Below are positions 15,214 to 24,668 of a stretch of 43,788 nucleotides of DNA, in pieces (the first letter of the stretch is position 1; every line of letters begins with the position of its first letter). This DNA comes from Arthrobacter sp. ISL-65 (GTDB lineage: Bacteria > Actinomycetota > Actinomycetes > Actinomycetales > Micrococcaceae), in assembly GCF_018613795.1 (NCBI RefSeq), contig NZ_JAGGPN010000050.1, positions 1 through 43,788 of the forward strand, written 5' to 3'. A program made the position numbers and the translations under genes. The notes under the pieces were generated by a model, which saw nothing but the letters and a program-made list of their open reading frames with translations, was not told where the DNA came from and did no database searches.

Positions 15214-16680
15214 ATGGCGAACCCGAGCCCCGGAAACTCAATCACCCTGCGCGTGGAGGCACCCTCGAGCTTCACGGCCACCAGCGAGCTCGCGGCAGCC
15301 GTCGGTGCGGCCGGAGCGGCCATCACCGCACTGGACGTCACCGAGTCCCACCACGAGACGCTGGTTGTCGACGTCACCTGCAACACCACTGACCAGGACC
15401 ACGCGGACCGCGTAAAGGACGCGCTCAACGCGCTCGACGGCGTCACCGTGCGCAACGTCTCCGACCGCACCTTCCTGATGCACCTCGGCGGCAAGCTCGA
15501 GGTGGTGCCGAAGGTGGCGCTGCGCAACCGCGACGACCTCTCCCGCGCCTACACCCCCGGCGTCGCCCGCGTCTGCCTTGCCATCGCGGAAAACCCCGAC
15601 GCCGCCCGGAACCTGACGGTCAAGCGGAACACGATCGCCGTGGTCACCGACGGCTCGGCCGTCCTGGGCCTCGGCAACATCGGACCGGCAGCCGCGCTTC
15701 CGGTCATGGAGGGCAAGGCCGCGCTCTTCAAGCAGTTCGCCAACGTTGACGCCTGGCCCGTCTGCCTGGACACCCAGGACACCGAGGAGATCATCAAAAT
15801 CGTCAAGGCCCTCGCTCCCGTCTACGGCGGCGTGAACCTCGAGGACATCGCGGCCCCGCGCTGCTTCGAGATCGAAAACCGGCTCCGCGATGAACTGGAC
15901 ATCCCCGTCTTCCACGACGACCAGCACGGCACCGCCATCGTCACGCTCGCTGCCCTGGTTAACGCCCTCCGGGTCGTGGGCAAGAAGCTCGCGGACGTCC
16001 GCATCGTGGTCTCCGGCGTCGGCGCCGCCGGCTCGGCGATCATCCAGCTCCTCAAGGCCCAGGGCGCGCAGCACATCATCGCCGCCGGCCGCTCCGGCGC
16101 CATCCACGCGGGTGAGAAGTACGACGACGAGCACCGCGCCTGGATTGCCGCCAACACCAACGAAGAGGGTTACTCCGGCACGCTGCACGAGGCCCTCAAG
16201 GGTGCCGACGTCTTCATCGGCGTGAGCGCCCCGCACGTGATCGGCGAGGAGCAGGTTGCCTCGATGGCGGACAAAGCCATCGTTTTCGCCATGGCCAACC
16301 CGACGCCGGAAATCGACCCGACAGTGGCCTCCAAGCACGCCGCCGTCGTCGCCACCGGCCGCAGCGACTTCCCGAACCAGATCAACAACGTCCTGGCCTT
16401 CCCGGGCTTCTTCCGCGGGCTGCTGGACGCCGGGGCATCGGACATCACGCCGGAGATGCTGGTGGCCGCCGCCGAGGCGATCGCCAACCGGGTTGCTGAC
16501 GACGAGCTCAACGCCAGCTACATCATCCCCAGCGTCTTCGACCCCCACGTGGCCGCCGACGTCGCGGCCGCAGTCGCCGCCGCGGCCCACGCCGCAGCGG
16601 GTACTGGCATCGCGACGGCAACAGCGGAAGACTCAACAGAAGCAGCAGCGCCCGCGGACGCAGCTCTTGCCAACGCCTGA
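15214..16680 (+). CDS. NAD(P)-dependent malic enzyme with N-terminal ACT-like domain
   Basis: A 488-residue malic enzyme that oxidatively decarboxylates malate to pyruvate. Residues about 9-85 look like an ACT-type regulatory domain (ITLRVEAPSS to LDGVTVRNVSD). The catalytic part has SRAYTPGVARVC (Tyr), VVTDGSAVLGLGNIGP, the metal-binding VFHDDQHGTAIV, a Rossmann site VSGVGAAGSAI and FAMANPTPEI. The last 40 residues are an Ala-rich tail. It leads a four-gene operon (gaps 23, 3 and 7 bases) with malate synthase, a CitE-like protein and ureidoglycine aminohydrolase. It can thus draw malate made from purine-derived glyoxylate towards pyruvate and regenerate acetyl-CoA for malate synthase. Confidence 0.92.
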   Translation: MANPSPGNSITLRVEAPSSFTATSELAAAVGAAGAAITALDVTESHHETLVVDVTCNTTDQDHADRVKDALNALDGVTVRNVSDRTFLMHLGGKLEVVPKVALRNRDDLSRAYTPGVARVCLAIAENPDAARNLTVKRNTIAVVTDGSAVLGLGNIGPAAALPVMEGKAALFKQFANVDAWPVCLDTQDTEEIIKIVKALAPVYGGVNLEDIAAPRCFEIENRLRDELDIPVFHDDQHGTAIVTLAALVNALRVVGKKLADVRIVVSGVGAAGSAIIQLLKAQGAQHIIAAGRSGAIHAGEKYDDEHRAWIAANTNEEGYSGTLHEALKGADVFIGVSAPHVIGEEQVASMADKAIVFAMANPTPEIDPTVASKHAAVVATGRSDFPNQINNVLAFPGFFRGLLDAGASDITPEMLVAAAEAIANRVADDELNASYIIPSVFDPHVAADVAAAVAAAAHAAAGTGIATATAEDSTEAAAPADAALANA

Positions 16681-16703
16681 ATCAGCCCTGGAAAGGACCC
16701 ACA

Positions 16704-18302
<1,599 letters not shown>

Positions 18303-18305
18303 GCA

Positions 18306-19580
18306 ATGGCGGTACCCGAAACATCGCTGACCGCAGCGGACCTCGCCCGGATCGACGGGCAGCTGGCGGACACCGACCGGCTGCTGGAGCAGAACTACCC
18401 GGGCGACGACGGCTCCCGGCAGCCGGTCCACACCGTGTACGTCCCCGCTGACCGGTTCACGCCGTCGCTCGCCGCCGACTGGGGAACCCAGGCGCTGGCG
18501 ACGGCGGCCGCCCACGGCGGGCTGGCCCGGCTCGGTTCGCTTCTGGGCCAGGACGCCGACCTCGCTGAGTCAGTGGCGTCCCGGGTCCAGACGAAGCTGG
18601 AAAGCGAGCCGATCGAGGACCTCCGGCTCGACTTCGAGGACGGGTTCGGGGACCGGGGCGACGACGCCGAGGACGCCGCCGCCGTTGCCGCGGCGTCCGC
18701 CGTGGCCGCCGCAGTTTCGGCCGGCTCCGCGCCGCCGTTCATCGGAATCCGGTTCAAGTGCTTCGAGGCCCCCACCCGCGCCCGCGGGCTGCGCACCCTC
18801 GACCTGTTCGTCTCCCGCCTGGCCGCGGCGGGAGAACTTTCCAAGGGCCTTGTCCTGACGCTGCCCAAGGTCACCACCGTGGCGCAGGTGCAGGCGATGG
18901 ATTACGCGGTTTCCCGGCTCGAGGAGATCCATTCCCTCCCCGCCGGCCGGCTCCGGTTCGAGGTGCAGGTGGAAACGCCGCAGCTCATCCTCGGCCCGGA
19001 GGGAACGTCCCCGGTGGCACAGCTGCCGCATGCCGTTCCCGGCCGGATCAGCGGCCTGCACTACGGCACTTACGACTACTCCGCTTCCCTGCAGATCTCC
19101 GCCGAGTACCAGTCGATGGAACACCCGGTGGCCGACTTCGCCAAGGAGGTCATGCAGCTGGCCGTGGCCGGCACCGGCATTCGGCTGTCCGACGGATCCA
19201 CCAACATCATTCCCGTGGGCGACAACGTGGAAAACGCCTGGCAGCTGCACGGCCGCCTGGTGCGCCGTTCCCTGGAGCGCGGCTTCTACCAGGGCTGGGA
19301 CCTGCACCCGGCCCAGCTGCCCAGCCGCTTCGCGGCAACGTACGCCTTCTACCGCCAGGGCCTGCCGGCCGCGGCCGGCAGGCTGCGGAACTACGTGGAG
19401 CAGACGGAAGGCGGCGTCATGGACGAGCCGGCCACGGCGCGCGCCCTCGCCGCGTTCGTGCTGCGCGGCGTCCAGTGCGGCGCGGTCGGTGCCGACGAGG
19501 TGCTGGCGCTGGCCGCCGTCGGAATCCCCCAACTCACCGGGCTGGCCCACCCACGGCTGGCCCAGACCACTTCAAAGTAA
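18306..19580 (+). CDS. CitE-like HpcH/HpaI-superfamily protein of unknown function (DUF6986 type)
   Basis: A 424-residue protein that I place in the DUF6986 group within the citrate lyase beta/HpcH aldolase superfamily. Supporting pieces are the acidic metal-site-like EDLRLDFEDGFGD (about residues 102-114), the substrate-binding-type IGIRFKCFEAPTRARGLRTL (about 143-162), TLPKVTTVAQV, the Glu-bearing FEVQVETPQLI and HYGTYDYSASL. The same barrel type underlies malate synthase. It starts three bases after malate synthase and ends seven bases before allE, so it should act in the glyoxylate end of purine use, perhaps on a malyl-CoA-like or glyoxylate-derived compound. The reaction is not known to me. 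Residues about 115-145 are an Ala-rich stretch. Confidence 0.8.
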   Translation: MAVPETSLTAADLARIDGQLADTDRLLEQNYPGDDGSRQPVHTVYVPADRFTPSLAADWGTQALATAAAHGGLARLGSLLGQDADLAESVASRVQTKLESEPIEDLRLDFEDGFGDRGDDAEDAAAVAAASAVAAAVSAGSAPPFIGIRFKCFEAPTRARGLRTLDLFVSRLAAAGELSKGLVLTLPKVTTVAQVQAMDYAVSRLEEIHSLPAGRLRFEVQVETPQLILGPEGTSPVAQLPHAVPGRISGLHYGTYDYSASLQISAEYQSMEHPVADFAKEVMQLAVAGTGIRLSDGSTNIIPVGDNVENAWQLHGRLVRRSLERGFYQGWDLHPAQLPSRFAATYAFYRQGLPAAAGRLRNYVEQTEGGVMDEPATARALAAFVLRGVQCGAVGADEVLALAAVGIPQLTGLAHPRLAQTTSK

Positions 19581-19587
19581 GGATCCA

Positions 19588-20403
19588 ATGATGGGCAAGT
19601 ACTACTCCCCTGAAGGCGGACTGCCGCCCCAAACGCACCTCACCACCGAGCGCGCGATTGTCAAAGAGGCCTACACCGTCATCCCCAAGGGCGTGCTGAC
19701 CGATATTGTCACCAGCAACCTGCCGGGCTTCACCAACACGCGTTCCTGGATCATCGCCCGCCCGATCTCGGGGTTCGCCACCACGTTCTCGCAGCTAATC
19801 GTTGAGATCGGTCCCGGCGGAGGCGCCCCGAAGGCCGAATTCGAGGCCGGCGTCGAAGGCGTCGTCTTCGTCACCAAGGGACGGGTCAATCTGACGCTCG
19901 ACGGCGAGCTGCACCAGCTTGAGGAGGGTGGCTACGCCTACCTCGCAGCAGGTTCAACCTGGGGCCTGGAGAACGTCTCAGATGACATTGTGTCCTTCCA
20001 CTGGATCCGCAAGGCCTACGAGCGGCTTGAGGGTTACGAGGCCAAGTCCTTCGTGACGAGTGATGCTGAAGTTGAACCGAGCGAAATGCCGGACGTCGAC
20101 GGCGTCTGGAAGACCACCCGCTTCGCGGACCCCAACGACCTGGCCCACGACATGCACGTGAACATCGTGACCTTCCAGCCGGGCGGCGTGATCCCGTTCC
20201 CGGAGACCCATGTCATGGAGCATGGCCTTTATGTCCTCCAAGGCAAGGCCATGTACCTGCTCAACAACGACTGGGTGGAGGTGGAAGCCGGCGACTTCAT
20301 GTGGCTGCGCGCCTTCTGCCCGCAGGCCTGTTACGCCGGCGGCCCGGGCGAATTCCGCTACCTGCTCTACAAGGACGTCAACCGCCAGATCCGCCTGACG
20401 TAG
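19588..20403 (+). CDS. allE: (S)-Ureidoglycine aminohydrolase
   Basis: A 271-residue bicupin. It releases ammonia from (S)-ureidoglycine to give (S)-ureidoglycolate, the step before glyoxylate formation. The first cupin carries GVEGVVFVTKGRVNLTL. The second holds the manganese-site pattern PETHVMEHGLYVLQGKAMYL (Glu and two His) and ends with QACYAGGPGEFRYLLYKDVN, close to E. coli AllE (261 aa). AAGGA lies before two consecutive ATGs (19588 and 19591). Last gene of the operon, closed by the hairpin at 20432-20469. Its substrate requires allantoinase and allantoate amidohydrolase, which must be encoded elsewhere. Confidence 0.93.
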   Translation: MMGKYYSPEGGLPPQTHLTTERAIVKEAYTVIPKGVLTDIVTSNLPGFTNTRSWIIARPISGFATTFSQLIVEIGPGGGAPKAEFEAGVEGVVFVTKGRVNLTLDGELHQLEEGGYAYLAAGSTWGLENVSDDIVSFHWIRKAYERLEGYEAKSFVTSDAEVEPSEMPDVDGVWKTTRFADPNDLAHDMHVNIVTFQPGGVIPFPETHVMEHGLYVLQGKAMYLLNNDWVEVEAGDFMWLRAFCPQACYAGGPGEFRYLLYKDVNRQIRLT

Positions 20404-20431
20404 TCTTCACCCACCGCGGACCTCCTGCCGC

Positions 20432-20469
20432 CGAAATCGCCGGAAGCCACCAGGCTTCCGGCGATTTCG
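20432..20469 (+). terminator. Operon terminator after allE
   Basis: CGAAATCGCCGGAAGCC (20432-20448) pairs perfectly with 20453-20469 over 17 bp around the 4-base loop ACCA, 28 bases after the allE stop. No T-run. Confidence 0.75.
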
Positions 20470-20546
20470 CGCGTTTCCGGGGACTTCGGCGACTCGGTTT
20501 TCCGCCCACCCTTGCATCACAACTGCACGCACGGAAGCATGAAGGC

Positions 20547-20903
20547 ATGCTGACGATAGGAACGACTGTCCTTGGCGTCGACGACGTCGCCCGCGCCACC
20601 GCCTTCTGGTGCGACGCCCTCGGCTATATCCCCCGGGAGGACGGCGACGAAACGTGGGTGGTGCTCGTCCCGCAAGAAGGCGACGGCGCCCGGCTCGCCC
20701 TCATGCTCAGCGAGACTCCAGTGCAATCCCATCCGCGCCTTCACCTGGACCTCTACGCCGATGACCAGGCAGCCGAGGTGGAACGACTCGTCGAGCTCGG
20801 GGCGGCACGGGTGGACTGGGACTCTTATCCGGATGACCCGGACTTCATCGTGCTGGAGGACCCCGACGGAAACCGCTTCTGCGTCGTGGATGCGGCAGCC
20901 TGA
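20547..20903 (+). CDS. VOC-superfamily (glyoxalase/bleomycin-resistance fold) protein
   Basis: A 118-residue single VOC domain running from TTVLGVDDVARATAFWCDAL to FIVLEDPDGNRFCVVD, with HLDLYADD in the middle: the usual beta-alpha-beta-beta-beta repeats and a C-terminal Glu-bearing EDPDGN strand. Function within the superfamily (lyase, dioxygenase or binding protein) cannot be told. The start is the ATG directly before LTIGTT; the upstream GGAAG is somewhat distant. Just upstream of an SDR gene on the same strand with a 31-base gap, so possibly co-transcribed. Confidence 0.8.
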   Translation: MLTIGTTVLGVDDVARATAFWCDALGYIPREDGDETWVVLVPQEGDGARLALMLSETPVQSHPRLHLDLYADDQAAEVERLVELGAARVDWDSYPDDPDFIVLEDPDGNRFCVVDAAA

Positions 20904-20934
20904 CCCTAAATAGGGACGCACGGAAGGACGCACC

Positions 20935-21732
20935 ATGGAATTCTCGCCCCGCACCGCCATCGTCACCGGTAGCGACTCCGGGATCGGCCGCGCCACTGCG
21001 GTAGCACTGGCCCAGGCCGGACTGGACATAGGCGTCACCTGGCACTCGGACAGGGACGGCGCCGAGCGAACGGCAGAAGAGGTCCGGGCCGCGGGCCGGA
21101 CCGCGGTGGTCCGGCAACTCGACACCACCCACCTTCTGACGTGCGCCGGTGTCATCGACGGCCTCGCGGAGGACCTGGGCGGCGTGGACGTGTTCGTCAA
21201 CAACTCCGGCATGGGCGACGGCACCAAGTTCCTCGAGCTTAACTATGAGACCTGGGCGAAGACCCTGGACACCAACCTCAACGGCGCCTTCCTCTGCATC
21301 CAGGCGGCAGCCCGCCGGATGGTCGACGCCGGGCAGGGCGGCCGCATCATCGCCGTCACGAGCGTCCATGAGACGCAGCCGCGGGTGGGCTCGTCGGCCT
21401 ACGACGCGTCCAAGCACGGGCTGGGCGGACTGATCAAGACCATTGCGCTGGAGCTGGCCAGCCACGGCATCACAGCCAACTCCGTAGCCCCCGGCGAAAT
21501 CGCGACGCCGATGACGGGCCAGACCGATGAAGACCCCCGCACCAAGGACCGGCCCGGCGTTCCCCTCGGGCGGCCCGGCGATGCGCGGGAGGTGGCCGCG
21601 GTCATCGCGTTCCTTGCCTCTCCGGCGTCGAGCTATGTCACCGGGGCGTCGTGGGCGGTCGACGGCGGGATGCTCCAGATGGGCCCGCAGGCCGGCTCAC
21701 ACATCACCGGCCACGAGTGGCGTGAGGGCTGA
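20935..21732 (+). CDS. Short-chain dehydrogenase/reductase (SDR) family oxidoreductase
   Basis: A 265-residue classical SDR. TGSDSGIG (about residues 12-19) binds the nucleotide, NNSG follows strand 4, and the catalytic SSAYDASKHG contains Tyr and Lys with Ser from AVTSVHET. The C terminus has PLGRPGDAREVAAVIAFLAS and GASWAVDGG. It reduces a carbonyl or oxidises an alcohol with NAD(P)H in the cytoplasm; substrate unknown. A GGAAGGA lies upstream of the ATG. The 3' side carries a strong hairpin shared with the convergent dehydrogenase gene. Confidence 0.9.
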   Translation: MEFSPRTAIVTGSDSGIGRATAVALAQAGLDIGVTWHSDRDGAERTAEEVRAAGRTAVVRQLDTTHLLTCAGVIDGLAEDLGGVDVFVNNSGMGDGTKFLELNYETWAKTLDTNLNGAFLCIQAAARRMVDAGQGGRIIAVTSVHETQPRVGSSAYDASKHGLGGLIKTIALELASHGITANSVAPGEIATPMTGQTDEDPRTKDRPGVPLGRPGDAREVAAVIAFLASPASSYVTGASWAVDGGMLQMGPQAGSHITGHEWREG

Positions 21733-21765
21733 GCGGGTGCGCTCGGCTAGGAGCTCAAACGGAAA

Positions 21766-21796
21766 GCGGCTGGCGGGTGAGTCGCCCGCCAGCCGC
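21766..21796. terminator. Bidirectional terminator hairpin
   Basis: GCGGCTGGCGGG (21766-21777) and CCCGCCAGCCGC (21785-21796) form a perfect 12-bp stem with a 7-base loop between the convergent SDR and alcohol dehydrogenase genes. On the minus strand it is followed by TTTCC. Confidence 0.7.
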
Positions 21797-21839
21797 CGTC
21801 CCGGACCTCGCTGCTAAAGCCCGGTGTCTATGAATCCCG

Positions 21840-23015
21840 TCAGGGCTTAAGGACTACCTTGATGCAGCCGTCCTCTTTCTTTTGGAACTTTTCGTAGAGC
21901 TCCGGCGCGTCGGCCAGCCCCGCGGTGTGGGTGACCAGATCCATCACACCCAGCGGATCGGCGTCGTCCTCCACCAGCGGAAGCAGCTCATCCGTCCACC
22001 GGCGGACGTTGCACTGTCCCATCCGTACCTGGATCTGTTTGTCGAACATTGTGAGCAGCGGCATGGGACTGGCCGTGCCGCCGTAGACACCGCTCAGGGA
22101 TAGCGTGCCCCCGCGGCGGACCGTGTCAACGGCCATGTGGAGGGCGGCGAGCCTGTCCACCCCGGCCGTTTCCATAGCCTTCTGCGCCACCTTGTCCGGG
22201 AGGAGGCCGAGCGCCTGGTGGGCGAAGCCCGCCACCGGAGAGCCGTGCGCCTCCATGCCGACGGCGTCCACCACGGCGTCCGGTCCCCTCCCACCGGTCA
22301 TCTCGCGCAGCTCGTCCGCGATGCCCTTGGAATAGTCCAGCACCTCGACGCCGTGGCGCGCGGCCATCTCGCGGCGTTCCGGAACCGGATCAATGCCGAT
22401 CACCCGCTGGCCGAAGTAGGTGCCGATCCGGGAGGAAAACTGCCCCACCGGTCCGAGCCCGAAGACCGCCAGCGTCCCGCCGGCCGGAGCATCGGCGTAT
22501 TTCACGGCCTGCCAGGCAGTGGGAAGAATGTCCGAAAGGAACAGGTAACGCTCGTCCGGCAGCTCCTGTCCCACTTTGACGGGGCCATAGTCGGCGAACG
22601 GCACCCGCAGGTACTCCGCCTGGGCGCCGGGAACGGAGCCGTACAGCTCCGAGTATCCGAATATCGCACATCCCGAATTCTTTGCCCGGACCTGGCTGGT
22701 TTCGCACTGCGACTGCAGGCCCTGCGAGCACATGTAACAGTGGCCGCAGGAAATGTTGAACGGAATGACCACGCGGTCGCCCTTGGCCAGGTTGGTGACG
22801 GCGCTCCCCACCTCTTCCACGATGCCCATGGGTTCGTGACCCAGCACATCGTCCTTGTGCATGTAGGGGCCCAGCACCTCGTACAGGTGAAGGTCCGAGC
22901 CGCAGATCGCCGACGACGTGATCCTTACGATCGCATCCGTGGGCTCCTGGATGACGGGATCCGGTACTTCCTTCACGCTCACCGAGCGCTTGCCCTGCCA
23001 AGTCAGTGCCTTCAA
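21840..23015 (-). CDS. Zinc-dependent alcohol dehydrogenase, formaldehyde dehydrogenase-like
   Basis: A 391-residue MDR-superfamily enzyme. Zinc-ligand regions are CGSDLHLYEVLG and GHEPMGIVEEVG, and a structural-zinc cysteine cluster is seen as CGHCYMCSQGLQSQC. The nucleotide site is VFGLGPVGQF. It resembles the glutathione-independent formaldehyde dehydrogenase-like branch, which oxidises aldehydes or alcohols with NAD+; the substrate is uncertain. The start was set at a TTG (23015), giving the family N terminus MKALTWQGK, because AGGAAGG lies seven bases before it. The upstream GTG at 23039 would put that site inside the coding region. Confidence 0.88.
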   Translation of the reverse strand: MKALTWQGKRSVSVKEVPDPVIQEPTDAIVRITSSAICGSDLHLYEVLGPYMHKDDVLGHEPMGIVEEVGSAVTNLAKGDRVVIPFNISCGHCYMCSQGLQSQCETSQVRAKNSGCAIFGYSELYGSVPGAQAEYLRVPFADYGPVKVGQELPDERYLFLSDILPTAWQAVKYADAPAGGTLAVFGLGPVGQFSSRIGTYFGQRVIGIDPVPERREMAARHGVEVLDYSKGIADELREMTGGRGPDAVVDAVGMEAHGSPVAGFAHQALGLLPDKVAQKAMETAGVDRLAALHMAVDTVRRGGTLSLSGVYGGTASPMPLLTMFDKQIQVRMGQCNVRRWTDELLPLVEDDADPLGVMDLVTHTAGLADAPELYEKFQKKEDGCIKVVLKP

Positions 23016-23210
23016 TGGAGTGCCTTCCTGTAGCCGCACGTCGCGTTCTTTCGACCGTAGCCGGATCCGGCTCCGATGTGAAGGTCAGTATGCTTATCAA
23101 TTTTTGGGGATTCAAAGGCAGAAGGTAAGCGTCCTTGCTTTTCTCTTGTTTCGGCCAAGGATCGCTCCTAGCGTAGGAACTGTTCCCGCCCCCAAGGAAA
23201 GGCGCCCGTC

Positions 23211-23483
23211 ATGTCGCTCTACCAGCCCGAACCCGTGGAAATCTCCACGCGAATGCGCCCCGGTGAGTGGACGGAGGCCAGCCTCGAGGAGCTGGTCACC
23301 ACCTACCAGGCGAAGATCCTTGCCATGGGGGCGGCGGTGTCGGAGGTGGTCACCGAGGTGGTCCGGAACGACGACGGTTCCGTCGCCGTTGCGGTGTCGT
23401 GGAACAGGGGATCCTACGCCGACGAACCCGAAGGTGGCGGGTTCACGAACACCGAGTCCGGGGTGGACACGGCCGGGACCTGA
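23211..23483 (+). CDS. Small hypothetical protein (90 aa)
   Basis: A 90-residue acidic protein starting MSLYQPEPVEISTRMRPGEW, preceded by AAGGAAAGG. Its middle (LEELVTTYQAKILAMGAAVS) looks helical, followed by a strand-like VVTEVVRNDDGSVAVAVSW and a flexible glycine-rich end. No family recognised. It stands alone between divergent and convergent neighbours. The 195-base upstream gap is locally AT-rich (around 23090-23150) and could hold its promoter and that of the dehydrogenase. Confidence 0.7.
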   Translation: MSLYQPEPVEISTRMRPGEWTEASLEELVTTYQAKILAMGAAVSEVVTEVVRNDDGSVAVAVSWNRGSYADEPEGGGFTNTESGVDTAGT

Positions 23484-23512
23484 CTGCGCACGGACGCTTT
23501 AAGCCGGGAAAC

Positions 23513-24232
23513 CTAGCCGGCCAGCAGCTTTCCGATCGCACTGCGGCCGAGGTTGTCCAGGAGATCCCGGGGACCCTCATAGACCTCCACGGCCCCCGCT
23601 TCGCGCAACTCCGCCTCGCTGGTGCCGCCGCACGTGAGGGCGATGGTGGGGATGCCGAGCCTGCTGGCCGCCATGACATCCCACACAGCGTCCCCGACAT
23701 AGACCGCGCCGGAGGCCTGAATCCCCACAGCCTCCAGCGCCGCCACCAGGATGTCCGGCTCCGGTTTGCTGTTTTCGGCGTCGTTGGAGCTCGTCGCTGC
23801 GTGGATGAAGTCATCCGCCGACAGGGCCGCCCGCAGCGCCCCGAGATCCTGCTCCCGCGCAGACGAGGCCAGGGCCACCGCCAGTCCGTTCTCACTACAC
23901 CTGGCCAGCAGGTCCCGGGCCCCGTCGAAGGCTCGCAGCGAGGACCAGTACGTGCCGAAGATCCCCGAATGCGCAGACAGAACATCCTCGTCCACGTCCG
24001 TGTTCCGGGAGTCCGGCAGCAGGTGGTCCACCAGTCGGGCGCCACCCATCCCCACGCAGCGGTGGATACGGGCCATGGGCACATCGAAACCTGACTGGCG
24101 GAACGCCTGCCACCAGGCGAGCGTGTGGATATAGGCGGAGTCGATCAGCGTGCCGTCGACATCGAACAGGACGCCCTTCTCCCTCCGCTGCCCTGGTGAC
24201 AACTGATTCTCCGGCCCTTTCCCCTCTGACAC
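23513..24232 (-). CDS. HAD-family hydrolase (phosphoglycolate phosphatase-like)
   Basis: A 239-residue HAD phosphatase. Motif I is FDVDGTLIDS (nucleophile Asp and acid/base Asp), motif II LASSA, the motif III lysine is in SKPEPD and motif IV is VGDAVWDVMAA. A helical cap lies between motifs I and II. These enzymes dephosphorylate small sugar or glycolate phosphates in the cytoplasm. The start is uncertain: the GTG at 24232 has a poorly spaced site, while a TTG at 24202 has GGAG six bases before it and would remove ten residues. It lies 11 bases after the YegP-like gene, probably in one transcript. Confidence 0.88.
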   Translation of the reverse strand: MSEGKGPENQLSPGQRREKGVLFDVDGTLIDSAYIHTLAWWQAFRQSGFDVPMARIHRCVGMGGARLVDHLLPDSRNTDVDEDVLSAHSGIFGTYWSSLRAFDGARDLLARCSENGLAVALASSAREQDLGALRAALSADDFIHAATSSNDAENSKPEPDILVAALEAVGIQASGAVYVGDAVWDVMAASRLGIPTIALTCGGTSEAELREAGAVEVYEGPRDLLDNLGRSAIGKLLAG

Positions 24233-24243
24233 TCCAGTGGACC

Positions 24244-24561
24244 TCAGCGCTCGGCCAGCAAGGGGGATGGCACCCGGTGCGGCGCAGTCCTCGGGGACCC
24301 GTAACCGACAGCAACCGTGGACTTCAGCGCCTGCCTTGCGGGTTTGCCATGACGCTTCTGGACGGGGCGCTTCACAGCATCCTTGCAGCAGTCGCGGATT
24401 AGGCCCGTACCGGCAATCTCCCTGGCCTGGGCAACCCCGGCAACTGCTGCGCGCTTCGTCGGGAAGGTGACGGACACCGCCATCAGCGCCCCTGTTCCGT
24501 CAAGCAGCCGGATCCTGTAACCGCCGTCGGGAGCGTCCACCAACTCGAAATATCCAGCCAT
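24244..24561 (-). CDS. YegP/DUF1508-family protein with basic tail
   Basis: A 105-residue protein whose first half, from AGYFELVDAPDGGYRIRLLD through FPTKRAAVAGVAQARE, is one copy of the short beta-alpha DUF1508 (YegP) unit. Family members often carry two copies; here the second half is a Lys/Arg-rich tail instead (DAVKRPVQKRHGKPARQALK). The role of the family is poorly defined. GGAGGAGGG precedes the chosen ATG; a GTG 21 bases earlier is possible. The gene is preceded by a perfect 16-bp palindrome overlapping its promoter and is followed closely by the HAD gene. Confidence 0.78.
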   Translation of the reverse strand: MAGYFELVDAPDGGYRIRLLDGTGALMAVSVTFPTKRAAVAGVAQAREIAGTGLIRDCCKDAVKRPVQKRHGKPARQALKSTVAVGYGSPRTAPHRVPSPLLAER

Positions 24562-24598
24562 TTGGCCCTCCTCCTTCTTCACCCTCCGGTGAGGTGTT

Positions 24599-24614
24599 AG
24601 TAAGTATACTTACT
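24599..24614. promoter_or_regulatory. 16-bp palindromic operator over the YegP-like promoter
   Basis: AGTAAGTATACTTACT is a perfect palindrome at 24599-24614, in an otherwise GC-rich setting. On the minus strand GTGACA followed 18 bases later by TAAGTA makes a plausible promoter whose -10 falls in the palindrome, so a bound repressor would block it. The binding protein is unknown. Confidence 0.65.
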
Positions 24615-24668
24615 TAGGCGCCGAAGGTGAGAGGTGTCACCCAATTTTGAGCGGAACCGCGTTGCCCG

